A stretch of 64,000 nucleotides of DNA from Sphingomonas naphthae (GTDB taxonomy: Bacteria; Pseudomonadota; Alphaproteobacteria; Sphingomonadales; Sphingomonadaceae). Position numbers and translations under genes: made by a program. Location of the stretch: NCBI RefSeq assembly GCF_028607085.1, contig NZ_CP117411.1:3100001-3164000 (forward strand). The letters run 5' to 3'. The number at the start of each line of letters is the position of its first letter. The stretch's first letter is position 1. Below are positions 8,080-17,866 of this stretch, one piece after another. Under the pieces are notes generated by a model. It was not told the origin of the DNA. It did no database searches and was given only the letters and a program-made list of their open reading frames with translations.

Positions 8080-8108
8080 TTGAAACCCGCCCCCACGACG
8101 CCGATATT
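8080..8108 (+). promoter_or_regulatory. Candidate sigma-70 promoter of the Bax-inhibitor-1 gene
   Basis: TTGAAA (8080-8085), a 17-base spacer and GATATT (8103-8108) match the -35 at 5 of 6 and the -10 at 4 of 6 positions. Transcription would begin near 8115. Directly after it GTCGCGC-N6-GCGCGAC (8118-8137) could form a 5'-end hairpin. AAGGAG at 8142-8147 is the ribosome site. Confidence 0.5.
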
Positions 8109-8158
8109 GGCGAACAGGTCGCGCGCTGTTGCGCGACGGTCAAGGAGTTTGAACCGCA

Positions 8159-8890
8159 ATGGCAAACTGGTCAGATCCGCGCCCCACGGTGAGCGCGCGC
8201 ACGACCGGAGCGGGCGTCGGCGCCCAGGCTGGCTATGACGCCGGGCTGCGCTCGTACATGCTTTCGGTCTACAATTACATGGCGTCGGGCGTGCTGCTGA
8301 CGGGTGTCGTCGCGCTGCTGTTCGCCAATTCCGGCCTCGCGCAGCAGGTGCTGAGCACGCCGCTGCGCTTCCTCGTCATGCTGGCCCCGCTGGGTTTCGT
8401 GATGGTGCTGAGCTTCGGCATCAACCGGCTGTCGACCTTCGCGGCGCAGGCGCTCTACTGGGCGTTCGCGGTGGCGATGGGCCTCTCGCTGTCGTCGATC
8501 TTCCTAGTCTACACCGGCACGTCGATCGCGCAGACCTTCTTCGCGACGGCCGCGGCCTTCGCCGGCCTCAGCCTGTACGGCTACACCACGAAGAAGGATC
8601 TGTCGGGCTTCGGCACCTTCCTCATCATGGGCGTGGTCGGGCTGCTGGTGGCGTCGCTCATCAACATCTTCCTGCAATCGAGCGCGTTCCAGCTCGTCAT
8701 CAGCGTGATCGGCGTGCTGCTGTTCGCCGGCCTCACCGCTTATGACACGCAGAAGATCAAGAGCCTGTATTTCCAGGTGGCGGGCAGCGAGTTCGCCGGC
8801 AAGTCGGTCGTGATGTCGGCGCTGACGCTGTATCTCGACTTCATCAACATGTTCACCTTCCTCCTCCAGCTCTTCGGCGATCGCCGCTGA
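8159..8890 (+). CDS. Bax inhibitor-1/YccA family membrane protein
   Basis: 243 residues with about seven predicted transmembrane segments from residue 35 onward, after a short polar N-terminus. The family pattern is clear (late segment GLTAYDTQKIKSL, with the conserved Asp, then ALTLYLDFINMFTFLLQLFG at the end). Members are inner-membrane proteins; the bacterial homologue BsYetJ is a pH-sensitive calcium leak and YccA modulates the FtsH protease. The role here is not determined. The ATG is preceded by AAGGAG at a rather long 11-base spacing. A strong terminator follows. Confidence 0.92.
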   Translation: MANWSDPRPTVSARTTGAGVGAQAGYDAGLRSYMLSVYNYMASGVLLTGVVALLFANSGLAQQVLSTPLRFLVMLAPLGFVMVLSFGINRLSTFAAQALYWAFAVAMGLSLSSIFLVYTGTSIAQTFFATAAAFAGLSLYGYTTKKDLSGFGTFLIMGVVGLLVASLINIFLQSSAFQLVISVIGVLLFAGLTAYDTQKIKSLYFQVAGSEFAGKSVVMSALTLYLDFINMFTFLLQLFGDRR

Positions 8891-8919
8891 TCTGACGAGG
8901 CGAAAGCCCGGACAGCAAG

Positions 8920-8955
8920 AGGCCCGGCGGAGCGATCCGCCGGGCCTTTGTGTTT
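8920..8955 (+). terminator. Intrinsic terminator after the Bax-inhibitor-1 gene
   Basis: AGGCCCGGCGG (8920-8930), loop AGCGAT, then CCGCCGGGCCT (8937-8947): a perfect 11-bp stem followed by TTGTGTTTG. Confidence 0.9.
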
Positions 8956-8960
8956 GCGCG

Positions 8961-9341
8961 TCAGCCGGAAATACCAGGCGGCATCATCCGGGCCGATATG
9001 CTCGCCGCGCCACGTGACTGACGCAGGTCGCGTGTCAGGTCGGCGAGATCGTCGATCGCGTCACCCGTGAGTAAGCCCGTCCTTGGCGCTCTTGAGCGGG
9101 TCAGCGACAGCATGATAGCCCCGTAATCGGCAAAACGGGCGCCGATCTGCCGATGCGGCGCCTGCCAGTCGCCTTCGGGCGGCTCCATATCGCTCGCCAT
9201 GCCGTAGGCGGGGGCCACGTCATGCGAGGCCGCCAGCGGGCGATTCAGCGCGGTCGAACGTTCGCCATCGCCTGGCGGTCGGGCCGCCCACATGGCATCC
9301 AGAAACGCCTGAGCGACATCGGCGGCGTTACGGCGGGCCAT
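8961..9341 (-). CDS. Hypothetical protein
   Basis: 126 residues from ATG 9341; the frame stays open to 9395. I do not recognise it. The protein is hydrophilic, with no signal peptide or membrane segment, beginning MARRNAADVAQAFLDAMWAA and containing a central QAPHRQIGARFADYGAIMLSL stretch and a C-terminal helix (AIDDLADLTRDLRQSRG). The third codon position is G/C-rich but less strictly than in neighbours, and the ribosome site is weak. It is convergent with the Bax-inhibitor-1 gene. It may be a real lineage-specific gene or chance. Confidence 0.45.
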   Translation of the reverse strand: MARRNAADVAQAFLDAMWAARPPGDGERSTALNRPLAASHDVAPAYGMASDMEPPEGDWQAPHRQIGARFADYGAIMLSLTRSRAPRTGLLTGDAIDDLADLTRDLRQSRGAASISARMMPPGISG

Positions 9342-9446
9342 GCGCTGGCCTGTCGTCAAACGTGCCAGACGGCAAGCCTGCGCTCTGGCCTTCACCAGAA
9401 TACAGGCTTGCCGGAAGCGGCGGAAAATCCTGCCGGCCGATAGCCG

Positions 9447-10049
9447 TCAGGCCTTCACGAAGGCCGCGTGGATGATGATCTTCACTTCGTCGCTCACGAT
9501 CGGCACGGCCATGCCGAGGCCGAACTCGCTGCGCTTGATCGTGGCGGTGCCCGAAAAGCCGATGTTGAGCGCCTTGCTCATCGGGTTGGTGGCCGCGCCG
9601 AAGAATTTGGCGTCGAGCACGACGGGCTTGGTGATGCCCTTGATCGTCAGGTTGCCGCTGATCTTGGCCGAGGTGCCGCTCGCCACGACCGAGGTGGAGA
9701 CGAAGGTGGCGGTCGGGAATTTCGTGACCTCGAAGAAATCGGGGCTCGACAGATGCTTGGCGAAGGCCGGCGCCGTCACGACCATGTTGCTGGTGTCGAA
9801 CGTGACCGAGACCTTGGCGGCGGCGGGCTTGGCCGGGTCGATCTCGAGCATGCCCTCGCTGGCGGCGAACGCGCCCGACAGCGGCGAGACGCCCATGTGA
9901 TCGACGGTCCACACCACCTGCGTATGGGCGGGATCGACCTTGTAGCTGCCGGCGGTGACCAGCTTGGTGTCGGCCTTGCCCGGCGTCTGGGCGACGGCGG
10001 GGGCGACGAGGACGGTAGCGAGCAGGAAGGCTGCGAGAGGCGCGCGCAT
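9447..10049 (-). CDS. YceI family periplasmic protein
   Basis: 200 residues from ATG 10049, chosen because GGAG precedes it by 8 bases and the signal peptide (MRAPLAAFLLATVLVAPAVAQ) begins there. The mature protein shows the YceI lipocalin-like beta-barrel pattern: SYKVDPAHTQVVWTVDHMG near the start, SFDTSNMVV-like strands, FPTATFVSTSV, ISGNLTIKGITKPVVLDAKF and a final EVKIIIHAAFVKA. YceI proteins bind isoprenoid-like lipids in the periplasm; physiological roles vary. It stands alone between a hypothetical gene and a repeat. Confidence 0.92.
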   Translation of the reverse strand: MRAPLAAFLLATVLVAPAVAQTPGKADTKLVTAGSYKVDPAHTQVVWTVDHMGVSPLSGAFAASEGMLEIDPAKPAAAKVSVTFDTSNMVVTAPAFAKHLSSPDFFEVTKFPTATFVSTSVVASGTSAKISGNLTIKGITKPVVLDAKFFGAATNPMSKALNIGFSGTATIKRSEFGLGMAVPIVSDEVKIIIHAAFVKA

Positions 10050-10178
10050 GGATGGTCTCCAGATGATTTGGGGCACGGAAAAGACGAGGCGGCCAGGCTA
10101 AGCCCGACCGCCCCGCGATCACAGTCCCGTTCGCTGCAACACCATGTTGCGGCTGGAGTTCCGTTGAAGCCTTTTGAT

Positions 10179-10246
10179 CGTCACGGCGAGCGCAGCGAAG
10201 CCGTCCAGCGCAGCGGCTGGATCGCGTCGCTACGCTCGCGATGACG
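10179..10246. repeat. Palindromic repeat, GCGAGCGCAGCGAAG family (copy 1)
   Basis: Left arm 10179-10210 (CGTCACGGCGAGCGCAGCGA...) and right arm 10216-10246 (...GCTACGCTCGCGATGACG) are imperfect reverse complements. Related copies are at 51823-51902 and 61814-61882. It lies just downstream of ilvC. Confidence 0.8.
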
Positions 10247-10257
10247 AAGCGACAGAC

Positions 10258-11379
<1,122 letters not shown>

Positions 11380-11387
11380 TCCTTGTC

Positions 11388-11903
11388 TTAAATCGGATCG
11401 GCCCCCCGCGCGATCGCGGCGACACCGGTGCGGGCGACCTCGACCAGCCCGACCTCGCGCATCAGTTCGAGGAATTTGTCGATCTTCTCCGGCCCGCCGG
11501 TCACCTCGAACACGAAGGAGGCGGTGGTCGCGTCGACCACGCGGGCGCGATAGACCTCGGCCAGCCGCATCGCCTCGATGCGCTTCTCGCCGGTGCCCTT
11601 CACCTTCACCAGCGCCAGCTCCCGCGCGACATGCGGGCCGAGTTCGGTCAGGTCCACCACGCGATGCACCGGCACCAGCCGGTCGAGCTGGGCGATGATC
11701 TGCTCGATCACGGCGGGCGGCCCCGAGGTGACGATGGTGATGCGGCTGATCGTCGCATCCTCGGTCACGTCGGCGACGGTCAGGCTCTCGATATTGTAGC
11801 CGCGCGCCGAGAACAGCCCGGCGATGCGGGCGAGGATGCCCGGCTCGTTCTCGACGGTGACGGAGAGGGTGTGCCGCTCCGAGGCTTGGGTCTTGATCTG
11901 CAT
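11388..11903 (-). CDS. ilvN: Acetolactate synthase small (regulatory) subunit
   Basis: 171 residues. An N-terminal ACT domain (HTLSVTVENEPGILARIAGLFSARGYNIESL, about residues 11-85) binds valine for feedback inhibition, and a C-terminal ALS_ss_C domain follows (ELALVKVKGTGEKRIE ... FLELMREVGLVEVARTGVAAIARG). It associates with the catalytic subunit encoded just upstream, 43 bases away, in the cytoplasm. The length matches alphaproteobacterial IlvH/IlvN proteins. Confidence 0.95.
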   Translation of the reverse strand: MQIKTQASERHTLSVTVENEPGILARIAGLFSARGYNIESLTVADVTEDATISRITIVTSGPPAVIEQIIAQLDRLVPVHRVVDLTELGPHVARELALVKVKGTGEKRIEAMRLAEVYRARVVDATTASFVFEVTGGPEKIDKFLELMREVGLVEVARTGVAAIARGADPI

Positions 11904-11946
11904 GGATATCTCGTCGGAGAAAGGAGGTGCGAGCGGCGCGGCCGGA

Positions 11947-13716
11947 TCAGACCAGCGCCTTGGCCTCGTCGGTCATCTCGCCCACCACCTCGCTCTCGTA
12001 GAGCAGCATATCGGTGTGCGCGGCACCCGACGGGATCATCGGGAAGCAGTTCGCGAGCTTGGCGACGCGGCAATCGACCATCACCGGGCCGTCATGCGCC
12101 AGCATCTCGGCGATGCCGCCGTCAAGCGCGTCGGGATCCTCGATCCGCATGCCCTTCCAGCCATAGGCCTCGGCCAGCTTCACGAAATCGGGCAGCGCCT
12201 CCGAATAGCTGTGCGAATGGCGGCCCGCGTAGGTCAGATCCTGCCACTGGCGGACCATGCCCATATATTCATTGTTGAGGATGAACACCTTCACCGGCAG
12301 GCGATATTGGGTCGCGGTGGCCAGTTCCTGAATATTCATCTGGATCGAGGCTTCGCCGGCGATGTCGATGACGAGCGCGTCCGGGTGGCCGATCTGCGCC
12401 CCGATCGCGGCGGGCAGGCCATAGCCCATCGTGCCGAGGCCGCCGCTCGTGAGCCATTTGTTCGGCCCCTCGAAATCGAAATGCTGCGCGGCCCACATCT
12501 GATGCTGGCCGACCTCGGTGGAGACGATCGGCTTCAGATGCCTGGTCGCTTCCCACAGCCGCCGGATGGCGTGCTGCGGCATGATCGCGGCCTTGCTCTC
12601 GGGGTAAGCGAGCGACTTCTTGCCGCGCCATTCGTCGATCCGGGCGAACCAGGTGGACAGGTCGGCGGCCTGATGGGCGCGGCCCTTCCACACGCGGACC
12701 ATATCGTCCATCGCCCGGCCGACATCGCCGACGATGCCGACATCGACCCGCACGATCTTGTTGATCGACGAGCGATCGATATCGATGTGGATCTTGCGCG
12801 CATTGGGGGCGAAGGCGTCGAGCCGGCCGGTGACGCGATCGTCGAAGCGCGCGCCCAGCGCCACGATCAGATCGGCCTGGTTCATCGCATGATTGGCTTC
12901 GTAGGTGCCGTGCATCCCCAGCATCCCCAGCCACGCCGGATGGCTCGCCGGAAAGGCGCCAAGGCCCATCAGGGTGGAGGTGACCGGCGCGCCGCTGATC
13001 CGCTGCAATTCGCGCAGCATCTGCGACGCAGCGGGGCCGGCGTTGATGATGCCGCCGCCGGTGTAGAGCACCGGGCGCTCGGCCGCCGCCAGCATCTCCA
13101 CCGCGGTCTCGATCAGCGCGGTATCCGCCTTCACCTGCGGGCGATAGCTCTTGTGCTGCGCGGCGACGGCGCCGGGGCCGGCGGGCTTGCGATAGGCGGC
13201 GGTGGCGACCTGCACGTCCTTCGGCAGATCGATCACGACCGGGCCGGGGCGGCCCGAGGTGGCGATATAGAAGGCCTCGTGGATCACAGCACCGAGCTTG
13301 GCCGGATCCTTCACCAGATAATTATGCTTGGTGCAGTGGCGGGTGATGCCGATCGTGTCGCATTCCTGGAAGGCATCGGTGCCGATCAGCGGCGTGCCGA
13401 CCTGGCCCGTGATGACGACCATCGGGATCGAATCCATCAGCGCGTCGGCGATGCCGGTGACGGCATTGGTCGCCCCCGGCCCCGAGGTGACGAGGACCAC
13501 GCCGGGCTTGCCGGTGGCGCGGGCATAGCCCTCCGCCGCATGGGCCGCCCCGCCCTCCTGCCGAACGAGGATGTGGCGGATCTTCGTCTGCTTGAAGAGC
13601 GCGTCGTAGATCGGGAGGACGGCGCCGCCCGGATAGCCGAACACTACCTCGACGCCGAGATCGGTCAGCGCCTCGATCAATATGTCCGCACCGGTCTTGT
13701 CGGCAGCCATCGTCAT
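11947..13716 (-). CDS. ilvB: Acetolactate synthase large (catalytic) subunit
   Basis: 589 residues from ATG 13716 (a second ATG at 13710 is also possible; a GTG at 13770 would lie too close to the promoter candidate). It condenses two pyruvates, or pyruvate with 2-oxobutyrate, using thiamine diphosphate and FAD. Visible landmarks: GADILIEALTDLGVEVVFGYPGG start, the catalytic Glu in VRQEGGAAHAAEGYARATG, the central FAD-binding domain, and the thiamine-diphosphate motif DIAGEASIQMNIQEL with NNEYMGMVRQWQ after it. It is first in ilvB-ilvN-ilvC. Confidence 0.96.
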   Translation of the reverse strand: MTMAADKTGADILIEALTDLGVEVVFGYPGGAVLPIYDALFKQTKIRHILVRQEGGAAHAAEGYARATGKPGVVLVTSGPGATNAVTGIADALMDSIPMVVITGQVGTPLIGTDAFQECDTIGITRHCTKHNYLVKDPAKLGAVIHEAFYIATSGRPGPVVIDLPKDVQVATAAYRKPAGPGAVAAQHKSYRPQVKADTALIETAVEMLAAAERPVLYTGGGIINAGPAASQMLRELQRISGAPVTSTLMGLGAFPASHPAWLGMLGMHGTYEANHAMNQADLIVALGARFDDRVTGRLDAFAPNARKIHIDIDRSSINKIVRVDVGIVGDVGRAMDDMVRVWKGRAHQAADLSTWFARIDEWRGKKSLAYPESKAAIMPQHAIRRLWEATRHLKPIVSTEVGQHQMWAAQHFDFEGPNKWLTSGGLGTMGYGLPAAIGAQIGHPDALVIDIAGEASIQMNIQELATATQYRLPVKVFILNNEYMGMVRQWQDLTYAGRHSHSYSEALPDFVKLAEAYGWKGMRIEDPDALDGGIAEMLAHDGPVMVDCRVAKLANCFPMIPSGAAHTDMLLYESEVVGEMTDEAKALV

Positions 13717-13757
13717 GTCCGTTCGTCGTGATTCGGGAGTCTTTGCTCGGAGGGCGT

Positions 13758-13786
13758 CGGCTAGAGACACGAAACCATCCTGTCAA
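13758..13786 (-). promoter_or_regulatory. Candidate promoter of ilvB
   Basis: On the minus strand a consensus -35 box TTGACA (13786-13781) is followed after 17 bases by TAGCCG (13763-13758), a poor -10. Start of transcription would fall near 13751, giving a leader of about 35 bases to the chosen ATG. The -35 lies 7 bases beyond the miaA stop codon. I see no leader peptide or attenuator. Confidence 0.45.
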
Positions 13787-13792
13787 ACCGTT

Positions 13793-14716
13793 TCAGCGTA
13801 ATTTTGTTACGATCTGATCGATGATGTTGAAATCAATCTGCTCGATCCGGGGCCATTCGGGCGGCGGCTGACGGCCGAACCATGTCCGCTGGCGCTTGGC
13901 ATATTGCTGTGACGCGAGCGCGGCGCGGGCGACGGCCTCGTCGCGCGGGATATGGCCGGCGAGCATGTCGCCGATCTCGCGCACCCCGATCGCGCGCCTC
14001 ACCGGCAGCGCGGGATCGAGGGCGCGGGCGAGCAACGCCTCCACCTCCGCGACCGCGCCCTCCGCCATCATCGCCTCGAACCGCGCGGCGATCCGCGCGC
14101 GCAGCGCCTCGCGCTCGGGCAGCAGGAGCAGGGGGACCAGATCGACGGTGTGGCCGATCCCGCCGACCTTCTCGGATTGCCAGTCCGCCAGCGGGCGCCC
14201 GGTCGCGCGCACGACCTCCAGCGCGCGGGCGACGCGGGTGGTGTCGCTCGGGCGCAGGCGGGCGGCGGCGGGCGCATCCTCCACCGCCAGCGCGGCATAG
14301 GCCTCGGCCACCGGCAGCGCGCGCACCTCGGCGCGCACGGCCGGGTCGATCCCGGGCACCGGCGCGATCCCGTCGAGCAAAGTGCGGATATAGAGGCCCG
14401 TGCCGCCGACGAGGATCGGCACGCTCCCCGCCCCCCATGCCGCGGCGATCGCCGCCTTGGCTTCCTCCGCCCAGTCCGCCGCCGAACAGGCGATCGCCCC
14501 GTCGCGATGGCCGAACAGCCGGTGCGGCGCGCGCGCCTCTTCCTCCGGCGAGGGCCGCGCTGAGAGGATACGCAGGTCGCGATAGACCTGGCTGGCATCG
14601 GCGTTGACGATCGTTCCACCCACCCGTTCCGCGACGGACAGAGCCAGAGCCGACTTGCCGCTGGCGGTCGGCCCCGCAATAAGCGCCAGCTTGCCGGAAG
14701 GAACATTGATGCTCAT
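13793..14716 (-). CDS. miaA: tRNA dimethylallyltransferase
   Basis: 307 residues, the usual length. It transfers a dimethylallyl group to N6 of A37 in tRNAs reading UNN codons. The P-loop GPTASGKS is at residues 15-22, then the [20 protein letters not shown] segment, [13 protein letters not shown], and the C-terminal [15 protein letters not shown] chose ATG 14716 (AGGG 5 bases upstream); another ATG lies at 14728. Its start codon overlaps the start region of serB on the opposite strand: the two coding sequences share 14709-14716. It precedes ilvB on the same strand. Confidence 0.95.
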   Translation of the reverse strand: MSINVPSGKLALIAGPTASGKSALALSVAERVGGTIVNADASQVYRDLRILSARPSPEEEARAPHRLFGHRDGAIACSAADWAEEAKAAIAAAWGAGSVPILVGGTGLYIRTLLDGIAPVPGIDPAVRAEVRALPVAEAYAALAVEDAPAAARLRPSDTTRVARALEVVRATGRPLADWQSEKVGGIGHTVDLVPLLLLPEREALRARIAARFEAMMAEGAVAEVEALLARALDPALPVRRAIGVREIGDMLAGHIPRDEAVARAALASQQYAKRQRTWFGRQPPPEWPRIEQIDFNIIDQIVTKLR

Positions 14717-15593
14717 CGCCACCCTCATAGCAGCCGATCGCCTGCGCGCCGGAGATATTGCCACCGCGCGCGACGCGCTCTCGGGCGTCGGCGGCATCCC
14801 CGGCGTGGCCGAATGGATCGACGATGGCCTCGCCGCCGACATCCCGTTCCGCCGGATCGACGCCACCGCCGCCCGCGCCGCGCTGGAAGGGCTGATCCCG
14901 ATGGTCGACGTGGTCGTCCATGCCCATGAGCATCGCCGCAAGAAGCTGCTCGTGGCGGACATGGATTCGACGATGATCACGATCGAATGTATCGACGAAC
15001 TGGCCGATTATGCCGGCATCAAGGCGAAGATCGCGGAGATCACCGAGCGGGCGATGCAGGGCGAACTGGATTTCGAGGGCGCGCTCGATGCCCGCGTCGC
15101 CCTGTTGCGCGGGCTCGACGAGAGCGTGATCGAGCGGTGCCGCGAGGAGCGCGTGCGGCTGATGCCGGGCGCTCGCGCGCTGGTCGGCACGATGCGGCGC
15201 AACGGCGCGCATTGCGTGCTGGTTTCGGGCGGCTTCACCGCCTTCGCCGATCAGGTGGCCGAGGCGATCGGCTTCCATCAGGCGATCGCCAACCATCTCG
15301 ACATGGAAAGCGGGCGGCTGGCCGGCACCGTCCGCCGCCCGATCGTGGGCGCGCAGACCAAGAAGGACACGCTGCTCGCCGAGACCGAGCGGCTGAAGCT
15401 CGATCCCGTGCTGACCCTGGCGGTGGGCGACGGTGCCAACGACATCCCCATGATCCAGGCCGCCGGCCTCGGCATCGCCTATCGCGCCAAGCCGAAGACA
15501 GCGGCGGCGGCGGACGGCCGCATCGAGGCGGGCGACCTGCGCGCGCTGCTGCATCTGCAGGGCTATCCGGTGCGGGAATGGGCGATCGAGTAG
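14709..15593 (+). CDS. serB: Phosphoserine phosphatase
   Basis: 294 residues. It dephosphorylates O-phosphoserine, the last step of serine synthesis, in the cytoplasm. The HAD nucleophile motif DMDST is at residues 84-88, the Ser/Thr motif in [19 protein letters not shown], and the late acidic motif [23 protein letters not shown]. The first 75 residues are a degenerate ACT-like region, as in the longer SerB form. The ribosome site GGAAGGA lies about 7 bases before ATG 14709. It overlaps the miaA 5' end by 8 bases in divergent orientation. Confidence 0.95.
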   Translation: MLIATLIAADRLRAGDIATARDALSGVGGIPGVAEWIDDGLAADIPFRRIDATAARAALEGLIPMVDVVVHAHEHRRKKLLVADMDSTMITIECIDELADYAGIKAKIAEITERAMQGELDFEGALDARVALLRGLDESVIERCREERVRLMPGARALVGTMRRNGAHCVLVSGGFTAFADQVAEAIGFHQAIANHLDMESGRLAGTVRRPIVGAQTKKDTLLAETERLKLDPVLTLAVGDGANDIPMIQAAGLGIAYRAKPKTAAAADGRIEAGDLRALLHLQGYPVREWAIE

Positions 15594-15607
15594 CCCCAGC
15601 CGCCGCC

Positions 15608-15687
15608 GTGCTCCGGCGCAGGCCGGAGCCCCGGGTTACTGGACGCGGCACTCGTGGCCCTGGGCTCCTGCTTTCGCAGGAGCACGG
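15608..15687. repeat. Palindromic repeat, GTGCTCC...GGAGCAC family (copy 1)
   Basis: Two mini-hairpins (GCTCCGGCGCAGGCCGGAGC; GCTCCTGCTTTCGCAGGAGC) bound an element whose ends GTGCTCC and GGAGCAC are complementary. Related copies are at 25678-25752 and 30198-30280. Here it separates the convergent genes serB and deoC. Confidence 0.8.
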
Positions 15688-15688
15688 A

Positions 15689-16561
15689 TTAGCCCGCCAG
15701 TTCGTCCCGGATCGCCCCCAGCAAGCGTGACGCGCCGATGCGGAACAGGCTCGGATCGATCCAGTCGGGCCCCAGGATGCTCTCCACCAGCGCCAGCCAG
15801 TGCAGCGCCTGATCGGGCGTGCCGATGCCGCCTGCCGGCTTGAAGCCGACCCTGATGCCCGTCCGCGCCTCGAAATCGGCGATGCCGCGCAGCATGATCG
15901 CGCCCGCCGGCAAAGTGGCGTTGACCTTTTCCATGCCGGTCGAGGTCTTGATGACATCCGCCCCGGCCATCATGCAGACCAGCGAGGCGCGGGCGATGGT
16001 GGTGGCGTCGCCCAGTTCACCGACGGCGATGATCGCCTTCAAATGGGCGAGGCCCGCCGCCGCGCGGAAAGCGCGCACCTCGTCGTAGAGCGCCTGCCAG
16101 TCGCCCTCCAGCGCATGGCTGCGGCGGATGACGATGTCGATTTCGGCCGCGCCCACGCCCACGCAATCGGCGACTTCGGCGATGCGGGTGGCGAGCGGCG
16201 TCAGCCCGGCGGGGAAGCCGGCGGCGACGCTGGCCACGGGAAGCCGGCCCGCCAGCGCCTCGACGGCATAGGGCACCATCGCCGGATAGACGCATACCGC
16301 CGCCGTGGTGAGGCTGCCGTCGCCGAGCGGATCGAGCGCCGTGGCGCACAGGGCGCGGACGCGGGCGGCGGTGTCGTCGCCCTGGAGCGTGGTGAGGTCG
16401 ATCAGGCCGATCGCCTGTCGCAGCCGGGCGGCGCGCGCCGCGCCGGTGGGGAGCGGGGCCGCCTCGATCGCGGCAGCGGTCGCGCTGGCGGCCGCATCGT
16501 CGAACGACGTCGCCGCGACCAGCGCGGCATCGAACGCCACGCCCGGATTGATCGCTGCCAT
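15689..16561 (-). CDS. deoC: Deoxyribose-phosphate aldolase
   Basis: 290 residues. It cleaves 2-deoxyribose 5-phosphate to glyceraldehyde 3-phosphate and acetaldehyde via a Schiff base. The Schiff-base lysine is in ADVIKTSTGMEK, the other conserved Lys in VGFKPAGGIG, and the early catalytic region is AAVCVYPAMVP and EIDIVI. The length is nearer the long DeoC form (E. coli 259). The ATG overlaps the nupC stop (ATGA at 16561), showing translational coupling. It completes deoA-nupC-deoC, which imports nucleosides and degrades pyrimidine deoxyribonucleosides. Confidence 0.95.
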   Translation of the reverse strand: MAAINPGVAFDAALVAATSFDDAAASATAAAIEAAPLPTGAARAARLRQAIGLIDLTTLQGDDTAARVRALCATALDPLGDGSLTTAAVCVYPAMVPYAVEALAGRLPVASVAAGFPAGLTPLATRIAEVADCVGVGAAEIDIVIRRSHALEGDWQALYDEVRAFRAAAGLAHLKAIIAVGELGDATTIARASLVCMMAGADVIKTSTGMEKVNATLPAGAIMLRGIADFEARTGIRVGFKPAGGIGTPDQALHWLALVESILGPDWIDPSLFRIGASRLLGAIRDELAG

Positions 16562-17793
16562 CAGGGGATGAGGATGCCGGCCAGCGCCGCCGACATGAGG
16601 TTGGCGAGGCTGCCCGCCACCAGCGCGCGCAGGCCCAGCTTGGCGATCATCGGCCGCTGGTTGGGGGCGAGGTTGCCCGTCACCGCCATCTGGATCGCGA
16701 TCGACGAGAAATTGGCGAAGCCGCACAGCGCGAAGGTGATGACCGCGATGGTGTGCGGGCTGAGCGTCGCGCCGATCTGCCCCAGATGGATGTAGGCGAC
16801 GAATTCGTTCAGCACGATCTTCTCGCCGAACATGCCTCCCGCCGCGCCGGCCTCGCTCCACGGCACGTTGAGCAGGAACATCAAGGGCGCGAAGATGAAG
16901 CCCAGCATCTGCTGGAAGCTGAGATCGGGATAGCCGAACCAGCCGCCGATGCCGCCCAGCACGCCGTTCGCCAGCGCCACCAGCGCCACGAACGCCAGCA
17001 CCATCGCGCCGACCGCCACCGCCAGCTTCACGCCCAGCTGCGCGCCCTGCGCGGCGGCCATGATGATGTTGGCGGGCACCTCCTCGTCATGCGTCGAATC
17101 GACCAATTCGATGGGATGCTCGATCGGCACGTTGGGATCGTCGGGCATGACGATCTTGGCCATCAATATGCCCGCCGGCGCCGACATGAAGGAGGCGGCG
17201 AGCAGATAATCGATGCGGATGCCCATCGAGGCATAGGCCGCCAGAATCGTGCCGGCGACGCCCGCCATGCCGCTGGTCATCACGGTGAACAGCTGCGGCG
17301 GGGTGAGGCCCGCGAGATAGGGGCGGATCACCAGCGGCGATTCGGACTGGCCGACGAAGATGTTGGCCGCCGCGCACAAGGATTCCACCTTGGAAACGCC
17401 GATCACCTTCTCGATGCCGCCGCCGACCCAGCGCACGACATATTGCATGACGCGCAGATAATAGAGGATCGAGACGAGCGCCGCGAAGAAGATGATGACC
17501 GGAAGCGCCGCGATGGCGAAGCTGTGCCCGCCCATCTCCGGCGTGGCGAGCGGCCCGAACACGAAATTGGTGCCCGCCTGGCTGTAGCCGAGCAGCGCGG
17601 AGACGCCGCCCGAGATCCAGCCGATCACCCGGCGGCCGGCCGGCACGTACAGCACCAGCACCGCGATGCCGACTTGCAGCGCGAAGGCCGAACCGACGAT
17701 CCGGAGCTTGATATGGCGGCGGTTGGCCGACAGCAGCACCGCCAGGCCGAGGATCACGGCGATGCCGAGGATGCCGATCAAAAGTCTGTTCAT
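16561..17793 (-). CDS. nupC: Concentrative nucleoside transporter (NupC/CNT family)
   Basis: 410 residues, about nine to ten transmembrane segments. CNT family hallmarks are visible: an early VLYVPAGRRVIGWISGGVSALLGYSQAGTNFVFG-type Nucleos_tra2_N region, the gate domain, then GQSESPLVIRPYLAGLTPPQLFTVM and LNEFVAYIHLGQ in the C-terminal transport domain. It imports nucleosides with cations across the inner membrane. ATG 17793 gives the correct hydrophobic start; upstream frame is spurious. It lies 73 bases after deoA and overlaps deoC by 1 base. Confidence 0.94.
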   Translation of the reverse strand: MNRLLIGILGIAVILGLAVLLSANRRHIKLRIVGSAFALQVGIAVLVLYVPAGRRVIGWISGGVSALLGYSQAGTNFVFGPLATPEMGGHSFAIAALPVIIFFAALVSILYYLRVMQYVVRWVGGGIEKVIGVSKVESLCAAANIFVGQSESPLVIRPYLAGLTPPQLFTVMTSGMAGVAGTILAAYASMGIRIDYLLAASFMSAPAGILMAKIVMPDDPNVPIEHPIELVDSTHDEEVPANIIMAAAQGAQLGVKLAVAVGAMVLAFVALVALANGVLGGIGGWFGYPDLSFQQMLGFIFAPLMFLLNVPWSEAGAAGGMFGEKIVLNEFVAYIHLGQIGATLSPHTIAVITFALCGFANFSSIAIQMAVTGNLAPNQRPMIAKLGLRALVAGSLANLMSAALAGILIP

Positions 17794-17866
17794 GTGAAGG
17801 TGCGCGCCCCTGACCCCGCCAAACCGGACCCTTTTTCCCGTTAAGCAGGGGCTTGTCGAGCCTTTG

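Noticed and set aside
15689-16861. 390-codon form of deoC
   Set aside because: The extra N-terminus lies in nupC; the ATG overlapping the nupC stop gives the right DeoC.
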